Below the pieces are notes generated by a model that saw nothing but the letters and a program-made list of their open reading frames with translations, was not told the DNA's origin and ran no database searches. A program made the position numbers and the translations under genes. Positions 48,200 through 53,939 of a stretch of 53,939 nucleotides of DNA are shown piece by piece (position 1 is the first letter of the stretch; each line of letters begins with the position of its first letter). Source of the DNA: Oscillospiraceae bacterium (GTDB lineage Bacteria > Bacillota > Clostridia > Oscillospirales > QAMX01); NCBI GenBank assembly GCA_015067715.1, contig SVLY01000013.1:1-53939 (forward strand), in the 5' to 3' direction.

Positions 48200-50239
48200 G
48201 TGTCTGATAAAAATGTGAAATGGTCCGTGCCTGTGGGAGCTTCCCGTCTTCGGGACAATATTCGCACGGAGTTTAATATAGGCCCCCTTGTGGAGCGCGT
48301 GCTGGTCTCCCGGGGGATCACCGAAAGAGAAGACGTTGCCCTTGCCCTTGGCATAGGTCTTCCTGCCTACGACCCCTTTCTGATGAAGGATATGGACAGG
48401 GCAGTTGCACGTATCCGCCGAGAGATCGAAGCCGGGGGGAGTATTACCGTTTTCGGAGATTACGACGTTGACGGGCTCACCTCTGCCTACATACTCTCGG
48501 ACTGGCTCGAGAGCCGCGGCGTGACCTGTTCGGTCTACATTCCCGAGAGGGAGGGCGAGGGCTACGGCATGAACCGCGACGCCCTTGAAAGGATAGCCGC
48601 CGGGGGTACGAAGCTTATCGTAAGCGTGGACAACGGCATAAACGCCGTCGAAGAGGCAAAGGCCGCTCTTGAGCTTGGCATGGAAATGGTCGTTACAGAC
48701 CACCACACCCCCGGAGAGGTGCTTCCGGACTGCTGTGCCGTCGTCGACCCCCACAGAGCGGATTGCCCCTATCCCAACAAGCACCTTGCCGGCGTCGGCG
48801 TTGCCTTCAAGCTTCTCTGCGCCCTTGAAAACGGGGACGAGGCATCCCTTATGTCCCGCTACGGCGATATGCTGGCGCTGGGAACGATCGCGGACGTGTG
48901 CGAGGTCACAGGGGAAAACCGCCGCCTTCTCACCGCCGCCGAGCCCGTTCTGAAGGCCACGAAAAACTACGGTCTTCGGGCGCTGGGCGCAAAATGCAGC
49001 TGTCCCGAGCCGGGGCTTGGGGATATCGGCTTCCGCCTTGCCCCAAGACTCAACGCCGCGGGCAGAATGGGCTCTGCCGCGGACGCTCTGAAGCTGTTGA
49101 AGTCCCCCGACCCAGCCCAGGCAGAGGCCAATGCCGAGCTTCTCTGCCACGCAAACAGCCGCCGTCAGTCCGTTGAAACCAAGATCCTCTCCGAAGCCGC
49201 AGATATGGCCGCAGAGGAGAGCGTTGACATAAACCGGGGTCTGGTGCTCTATTCCGAAAACTGGAAGCTGGGAGTTCTGGGCATCGTTTCTGCAAAGCTT
49301 GCGGAAAAGCACGGTGTGCCGGTGATCATGCTGGCAAACGAGAACGGCATGCTCAAGGGCTCTGCCAGAAGCGGCGGAGACTACGATATCTTCAGCGCCA
49401 TGAGCCGCGCCGCCGAGGGCATTGCCCATTGCGGAGGTCACCGCGCCGCCGCGGGAATTAAACTTGCCCCGGAGAATTTCAGCGAGTTCAAAAAGCGCTT
49501 CTACGCCATAACCTCTTCTGAGATACCCTTTGGCGGACTTTGCGCCTGCATCGAGGCAGACGCCGAGGTCGAGCCCTCTGACATAAACTTCCGCTCGGTG
49601 ACCGAGCTTGAGCGCCTTGCCCCCTTTGGCCAGGGCAATCGCCAGCCCGTTTTCTGCATCCGGGACGCCAAAATTTCGTCCCTTGCCTCCATGGGCGAGG
49701 GAAAACATTCCCGGCTTACCCTTGACAAGGGAGCGGGAAGGCTCAGCGCCGTGTGGTTCGGAAGTTCCGCAGAAAAGCTGGGCTTCAGAGAAAACGACTT
49801 TGCGGATATTATTTTCACCGCCGACATAAACGAGTTCCGGGGAGTGAAAAACGTCCGCCTCACCTTAAAGGATATGGCCTTTTCCTTCGACAGGGCGGCA
49901 GAGGAGTATTGCAGACTTCTCTCGGGAGAGGGGAGCTGCCGCTGTGCCCCCTGCAGGGATGTTTGCGGCGTTATTTGGAACGCCGTTAAGTCAGCGCCCG
50001 ATGGCGTGACTCCCCAGGCGCTTATGCGCCGGGTGTGCGCCGTGCGGCCGGTGGGCTATCTTGAGCTTTTGGCCGCCCTCGAGGCCTTTCGCGAGGCCGG
50101 GCTGATCACAGGAACCAGGATCGACCCGAAAACTTCGGACGAGGTCATCACCCTCGTTCCCGCTCCCCCCACGGGGCAAAAAGCCGCCCTTTGGGATACG
50201 GAGATATTCAGAGCATTTGGAAAGGAGCAGGCGATATGA
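48200..50239 (+). CDS. recJ: Single-stranded-DNA-specific exonuclease RecJ
   Basis: 679 residues. DHH phosphoesterase motifs: VFGDYDVDGLTSAYIL (near residue 85), SVDNGINAVEEA, VVTDHHTPGEVLPD (near 165) and the DHHA1 glycine-rich HCGGHRAAAGIKL (near 415), followed by an OB-type domain (KISSLASMGEGKHSRLTL). It degrades single-stranded DNA 5' to 3' with Mn2+/Mg2+ in recombination and mismatch repair. The start is GTG 48200 with GAGG upstream. About 110 extra C-terminal residues beyond the OB domain occur in many Firmicute RecJ proteins. It overlaps relA by ATGA. Confidence 0.93.
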   Translation: MSDKNVKWSVPVGASRLRDNIRTEFNIGPLVERVLVSRGITEREDVALALGIGLPAYDPFLMKDMDRAVARIRREIEAGGSITVFGDYDVDGLTSAYILSDWLESRGVTCSVYIPEREGEGYGMNRDALERIAAGGTKLIVSVDNGINAVEEAKAALELGMEMVVTDHHTPGEVLPDCCAVVDPHRADCPYPNKHLAGVGVAFKLLCALENGDEASLMSRYGDMLALGTIADVCEVTGENRRLLTAAEPVLKATKNYGLRALGAKCSCPEPGLGDIGFRLAPRLNAAGRMGSAADALKLLKSPDPAQAEANAELLCHANSRRQSVETKILSEAADMAAEESVDINRGLVLYSENWKLGVLGIVSAKLAEKHGVPVIMLANENGMLKGSARSGGDYDIFSAMSRAAEGIAHCGGHRAAAGIKLAPENFSEFKKRFYAITSSEIPFGGLCACIEADAEVEPSDINFRSVTELERLAPFGQGNRQPVFCIRDAKISSLASMGEGKHSRLTLDKGAGRLSAVWFGSSAEKLGFRENDFADIIFTADINEFRGVKNVRLTLKDMAFSFDRAAEEYCRLLSGEGSCRCAPCRDVCGVIWNAVKSAPDGVTPQALMRRVCAVRPVGYLELLAALEAFREAGLITGTRIDPKTSDEVITLVPAPPTGQKAALWDTEIFRAFGKEQAI

Positions 50240-52422
50240 ATCTGGAAAAAAGAGCATCCGCCCTGGCGGAAAAATATGCGGCTTACGGACGCGCTTCCGA
50301 GGTGCCCCGTATTCTCGAGGCCTTCGCATTTGCGGCGGAGGCCCACAAAGACCAGTTCCGGCAGAGCGGTGAGCCCTACGTGACCCATCCTCTTGCCGTT
50401 GCAGAGATCGTTGCGGACATGGAACTGGACAGCGACTCCATCTGCGCCGCCCTGCTCCACGACACCGTGGAGGATACCCCGACCACCACGGATGAGATCG
50501 CAGGCCGCTTTGGCGCCCACGTTGCCGAGATCGTGGACGGTCTTACAAAGCTGGACCGTATCCCCTACAGCAGTAAGGAAGAGCAGGAGGTTGAAAACCT
50601 TCGCAAAATGCTTCTGGCAATGTCCAAGGACATCCGGGTCATCCTCATCAAGCTGGCGGACCGCCTGCACAATATCCGCACTCTGGACGCAAAGCCGGAC
50701 ATAAAGCGCCGGGAGACCGCCCTTGAGACCATGGACGTTTACAGCCCCATTGCCCACCGCCTTGGTGTTACCACCATCAAGCAGGAGCTTGAGGACCGCT
50801 CTCTGCGCTATCTCGACCCCATCGGCTACGACGAGATAGTTTCCGCCCTTGAAAACACAAGCGAATTCCGGGAAGGGCTTATAAACACCATCAAGGCCAC
50901 CATTCAGGAGGGTCTTGAGCCTTTGGGCATCGAAAATCTCTGCATTGAGGGCAGAGTGAAGCAAATCTACAGCATCTACCGCAAAATGTTCATGCAGAAC
51001 AAGACCATCGACGAGGTCTACGACCTGTACGCCATCCGGGTTATCGTGAACACCAAAGAGGAGTGTTACAACGTTCTCGGTCTTATCCACGATATGTACC
51101 GCCCCATGCCCCGGCGCTTCAAGGACTATATCAGCACCCCCAAGCCCAATATGTACCAGTCCCTCCACACCACTCTTATCGGCCGCGAGGGAACGCCCTT
51201 TGAGGTGCAGATAAGAACCTGGGATATGCACCACGTTGCGGAGTACGGCGTTGCCGCCCACTGGAAATACAAGGAGGGCGGAAACGATCTTGGCAACAGC
51301 TACGAGCAGAAGCTGGGGTGGATAAGAAGTATGCTTGAGACCCAGCAGGACACCGACGCCGAGGACTTTATCTCAAGCTTCAAGACCGACATGTTCGACG
51401 ACGAGGTCTACGTGTTCACCCCAAAGGGCGACGTTATAAGCCTTCCCTCCGGGGCAACGACCATCGACTTTGCCTACGCCATTCACTCCGGCGTTGGCAA
51501 CCGCATGGTGGGCGCAAAGGTGAACAACCGCATGGTGCCCATCGACACCGTGCTCACCAACGGCGATATCGTTGAGGTGCTCACCTCAAAGGTCTCCCGC
51601 GGACCGGGACGGGACTGGATAAAGATAGTCAAGACCAGCGAAGCCCGTACCAAGATAAAGCAGTGGTACAAAAAGGAAAAGCGTGAAGAAAACATCGTCC
51701 AGGGCAGAGAAATGCTGGACGCAGAGCTGAAAAAAGAGGGAATGCTTCTTTCCGAGCTGGAAAAGAGCGAGACCATGCTCACGGCCTGTAAAAAGCTCTC
51801 CTTCAACACCTTTGAGGATATGCTTGCCGGCATCGGCTACGGCGGCGTTACCACCCAGCGTGTTGTAAACCGCATTCGGGAGGAATTTGCAAAGATTCAG
51901 AAGACCCGTGACGAGGGCGAGCCCGTTGCCACCGTGCCGGTCATACGCCGGTCGGAAAGCGGCGTTATCGTTGAGGGGTCGGATTCGTGCCTTGTTAAGT
52001 TTGCCCGTTGCTGTACCCCCGTTCCCGGGGACAGGATACGGGGCTTTGTCACCAGGGGCTACGGCGTTTCCGTTCACCGCTGTGAGTGTTTGAACATCAC
52101 CGGAATGCAGAAGACCCAGGCGGACAGATTCGTTGACGTCTGCTGGGCGGACATTATCGAAGGCAGCTTCTCTGCCTCCATCGAGATTTCCGCCCGGGAC
52201 AGAGTCACCCTTATCGCGGACATCACAATGGCTCTGGCGAATATGCATATCCCCATCCACGGAATTCAGACCAAGCACGCCGAAAGCGGCGAGATAGTTT
52301 TGCTCATGGACATTTCCGTGAGCGGAGTTCCACATCTGAACACGGTCTGCAGCCGGGTTCACGGCGTCAGGGGTGTCACCTCTGTGACCCGTGTAGGCGT
52401 AGCGGAGGACTGTGTCAAATGA
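50236..52422 (+). CDS. relA: Bifunctional (p)ppGpp synthetase/hydrolase (Rel)
   Basis: 728 residues from ATG 50236, which overlaps the recJ stop by four bases and has AAAGGAG upstream. Domains in order: HD hydrolase (AHKDQFRQSGEPYVTHP, LLHDTVEDTP; residues ~30-190), synthetase (~220-350; RRFKDYISTPKPNMYQSLHT, FEVQIRTWDMHHVAEYGVAAH), TGS (~385-450; VYVFTPKGDVISLPSGATT), zinc-finger-like region (KFARCCTPVPGD, HRCEC) and ACT (RVTLIADITMALAN). RFKD is the RxKD form typical of bifunctional Rel enzymes, and HDxxED shows an intact hydrolase. It sets the stringent response on stalled ribosomes. Confidence 0.96.
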   Translation: MNLEKRASALAEKYAAYGRASEVPRILEAFAFAAEAHKDQFRQSGEPYVTHPLAVAEIVADMELDSDSICAALLHDTVEDTPTTTDEIAGRFGAHVAEIVDGLTKLDRIPYSSKEEQEVENLRKMLLAMSKDIRVILIKLADRLHNIRTLDAKPDIKRRETALETMDVYSPIAHRLGVTTIKQELEDRSLRYLDPIGYDEIVSALENTSEFREGLINTIKATIQEGLEPLGIENLCIEGRVKQIYSIYRKMFMQNKTIDEVYDLYAIRVIVNTKEECYNVLGLIHDMYRPMPRRFKDYISTPKPNMYQSLHTTLIGREGTPFEVQIRTWDMHHVAEYGVAAHWKYKEGGNDLGNSYEQKLGWIRSMLETQQDTDAEDFISSFKTDMFDDEVYVFTPKGDVISLPSGATTIDFAYAIHSGVGNRMVGAKVNNRMVPIDTVLTNGDIVEVLTSKVSRGPGRDWIKIVKTSEARTKIKQWYKKEKREENIVQGREMLDAELKKEGMLLSELEKSETMLTACKKLSFNTFEDMLAGIGYGGVTTQRVVNRIREEFAKIQKTRDEGEPVATVPVIRRSESGVIVEGSDSCLVKFARCCTPVPGDRIRGFVTRGYGVSVHRCECLNITGMQKTQADRFVDVCWADIIEGSFSASIEISARDRVTLIADITMALANMHIPIHGIQTKHAESGEIVLLMDISVSGVPHLNTVCSRVHGVRGVTSVTRVGVAEDCVK

Positions 52423-52439
52423 AAGGCAGATAATATAAA

Positions 52440-52898
52440 ATGATCGCATGTATTCAGCGTGCCGCCGGAGCGCAGGTCGTTGCCGACGGCGAGCTTACCG
52501 GAAAGATAGAAAAGGGGCTTGTTATACTTCTGGGCGTCCGCTCGGGAGATACCGAGGCTGACGCAGTGTGGCTGGCTAAAAAGTGCGCCGCCCTTCGGAT
52601 CTTCGAGGACGACGGCGGAAAAATGAACCTCTCCCTGGCAGATGTTGGGGGAAGCGCCCTTGTGGTCACCAATTTCACCCTTTGCGGAAACTGCGTGAAA
52701 GGCCGCAGACCGTCTTTTGACGGCGCCGAGCGTCCGGAAAAGGCAAGGCCTTTGGCAGATTATTTCGTCCGGGTTCTCCGCGACGAGGGTATTCCCGTTG
52801 AAACGGGACGCTTCGGGGCGGACATGAAGCTGAGTCTTGTGAACGACGGCCCCGTTACCGTCCTTGTGGACACCGCCGAGGCCGCTGTAAAGCGCTGA
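52440..52898 (+). CDS. dtd: D-aminoacyl-tRNA deacylase
   Basis: 152 residues, full length. The C-terminal VNDGPVTVLVD contains the Gly-cisPro motif that reads chirality, and KMNLSLADVGGSALVV and KGRRPSFDGAERPEKA are family-typical. It frees tRNA from D-amino acids (and glycine from tRNA-Ala). One oddity: the usual SQFTL motif reads TNFTL here, so both the Ser and Gln are replaced by similar residues. It follows relA by 17 bases, the common clostridial order. Confidence 0.92.
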   Translation: MIACIQRAAGAQVVADGELTGKIEKGLVILLGVRSGDTEADAVWLAKKCAALRIFEDDGGKMNLSLADVGGSALVVTNFTLCGNCVKGRRPSFDGAERPEKARPLADYFVRVLRDEGIPVETGRFGADMKLSLVNDGPVTVLVDTAEAAVKR

Positions 52899-52935
52899 AA
52901 AGAAATTTTTTGCCGAAAGGAGATCGGAATACAAA

Positions 52936-53577
52936 GTGGAGATCAAAACTCTTAACGTAGGCTGGAACGGCACGAACTGCTATATTATTTACGATATCGG
53001 CTCCGGCGAGGCGTCCGTCATAGATCCCGGCGGCGAGGCCGAGCGTATTATCGCATTTATCAACGAAAAGAAGCTGAAGGTAAAGAACATTTTCCTCACC
53101 CACGGTCATTTTGACCATATACTTGGAGTTCAGCAGCTCAAAGAGGCCACCGGTGCGCGGCTTGTCGTCCACGAGGCGGACGCTGTGTGCCTGCGGGACA
53201 CCCATGCGGCGCTCTATAACTCCCTTATGCCCGAGCCCTTCCGGGTGGCAAAGCCGGACATTCTGTTAAAAGGCGGGGAGCGAACCCTTGTTAACGGAGT
53301 GGAGATGCTCTTCGTGCACACTCCGGGACATTCTCCCGGGTCGATGTGCCTGTTTATGTCCAACGTGCTCTTCTCCGGAGACACCCTCTTTGCGGACACC
53401 ATCGGCAGATCCGATTTTCCCACCAGCGATCCTGCCGCGCTGGCAGAGTCGCTCCGGAATCTCTACGCCCTTAACCGGGACTTTGTTGTCTATCCCGGCC
53501 ACGGCGAGCCCACCAGCCTGTTTTACGAAAAGGAACACAACCGGGATTTCCGTGCGTGGGCGGCAAAACGTTATTGA
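52936..53577 (+). CDS. MBL-fold hydrolase (glyoxalase II-like)
   Basis: 213 residues from GTG 52936, with AAAGGAG 15 bases upstream. The metal site is LTHGHFDHILG (near residue 55), further ligands in HTPGHSPGSM (near 130), SGDTLF (near 150) and YPGHGEPT (near 195). The length and layout match the hydroxyacylglutathione-hydrolase-like proteins that sit between dtd and hemZ in many Clostridia. The physiological substrate is not known. Confidence 0.88.
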   Translation: MEIKTLNVGWNGTNCYIIYDIGSGEASVIDPGGEAERIIAFINEKKLKVKNIFLTHGHFDHILGVQQLKEATGARLVVHEADAVCLRDTHAALYNSLMPEPFRVAKPDILLKGGERTLVNGVEMLFVHTPGHSPGSMCLFMSNVLFSGDTLFADTIGRSDFPTSDPAALAESLRNLYALNRDFVVYPGHGEPTSLFYEKEHNRDFRAWAAKRY

Positions 53578-53610
53578 TCTGAGTTGATTACGAAAGGGGT
53601 CCGGACTAAA

Positions 53611-53925
53611 ATGCACATATATCTTTCCGATAATCCGTATCTTTATGATGTGGAGCAAACGGCAATGACACTTATGCCGGATCGCCTTCCACGGGCAACG
53701 GCAGAAATTCCGGAGGTCATCGACCGCACGAAGGACTATGCCGTTTCAAAGCTCACAAGGACGAAAAAAGGCGTCGTTGCGGCGTTCACCCTCTGTCTCG
53801 ACGGCGAGACCGTCACGGAGACCTGTCGGGAGCTTATCGGCGACGTTTCTGCGGACGAGGCCGACTCCATCGCCCGTCACGCTGTGCGCCGATCGGTCTT
53901 CAAGGCCTATTCAACCCTCACCGGC
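53611..53925 (+). CDS. hemZ: N-terminal part of HemZ-type coproporphyrinogen dehydrogenase, cut by contig end
   Basis: 105 codons from ATG 53611 with AAAGGGG upstream; no stop before the end. The segment HAVRRSVFKAYSTLTG near its end matches the region just before the radical-SAM core of HemZ (which continues ...PWGTLTGIRP), and the gene order relA-dtd-MBL-hemZ is common in Clostridia. HemZ is an oxygen-independent radical-SAM enzyme of the heme/tetrapyrrole pathway family. The catalytic Cys cluster lies beyond the edge. The true sequence stops at about 53925; the remaining bases are adapter. Confidence 0.7.
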
Positions 53926-53939
53926 AGATCGGAAGAGCA
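53926..53939 (+). other. Illumina TruSeq adapter sequence at contig end (artefact)
   Basis: The last 14 bases are AGATCGGAAGAGCA, identical to the start of the Illumina TruSeq adapter. The hemZ frame breaks from its family pattern exactly here. It is not genomic. Confidence 0.9.

Noticed and set aside
48197-49708. Reverse open frame of 503 codons
   Set aside because: Antisense to recJ; composition is that of a shadow frame.

Overview
The window reads as one assembled contig from an uncultured, spore-forming Clostridia-type Firmicute, probably gut-associated. Signs of this are a clear SpoVT, a clostridial recJ-relA-dtd-MBL-hemZ gene order, consensus TTGACA/TATAAT promoters with 17-base spacers, and GGAGG ribosome binding sites. 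The left end cuts a substrate-binding lipoprotein gene. The right end cuts hemZ and finishes in 14 bases that match the Illumina TruSeq adapter, so the contig edge is technical.

Layout. (1) 1-8.3 kb: a glycan-use cluster with an extracytoplasmic solute-binding lipoprotein, a BNR-repeat sialidase-like protein, a GH20-like hexosaminidase, a GH106-like glycosyl hydrolase and an SGNH esterase. The four enzymes lack signal peptides, so imported glycans are probably trimmed inside the cell. (2) 8.4-19.6 kb: an accessory, more AT-rich, repeat-laden region. It carries an ECF-type sigma factor with a large C-terminal extension between two ~300-base direct repeats, an unknown protein, a TetR regulator, a four-helix-bundle (S23) gene inside terminal inverted repeats, a 1582-residue surface protein with an SPATG sorting signal, and an MBL hydrolase. 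(3) 19.6-29.4 kb: spoVT, a YwlG-like gene, tRNA-Pro, a kinase-like ATPase, gap, an ABC exporter pair, and a lplA/LytTR regulator/GHKL kinase operon. (4) 29.7-42.7 kb: a phosphatase, a heterodimeric ABC exporter, a PadR module, an FAD oxidoreductase/HAD pair, TldD/TldE, a PhnP-like MBL protein and a MATE transporter. (5) 42.8-48.0 kb, reverse: a DUF4097/HAAS/PadR module, a CE15-like esterase, citrate synthase and Nudix. (6) 48.2-53.9 kb: recJ, relA, dtd, MBL, hemZ.

Most unusual signal. The 5' end of spoVT (forespore sigma-G-like promoter, ribosome binding site and first ~11 codons) occurs three times in the same orientation. At 19.4 kb it leads the intact gene. At 11.7 and 18.1 kb it leads 20- and 24-codon mini-ORFs that each run into a terminator-like hairpin. 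A fourth, promoterless fragment lies at 10.95 kb. The two promoter boxes and their 17-base spacing are kept while the spacers have diverged, and the coding differences in the 18.2 kb copy are mostly third-position. These may be small sporulation-timed transcripts, or scars of repeated insertion at the spoVT 5' end. The accessory genes sit between the copies.

Limits: no database search was possible. Family calls rest on visible motifs, and statements about regulation are inferences from promoter-like and operator-like sequence.
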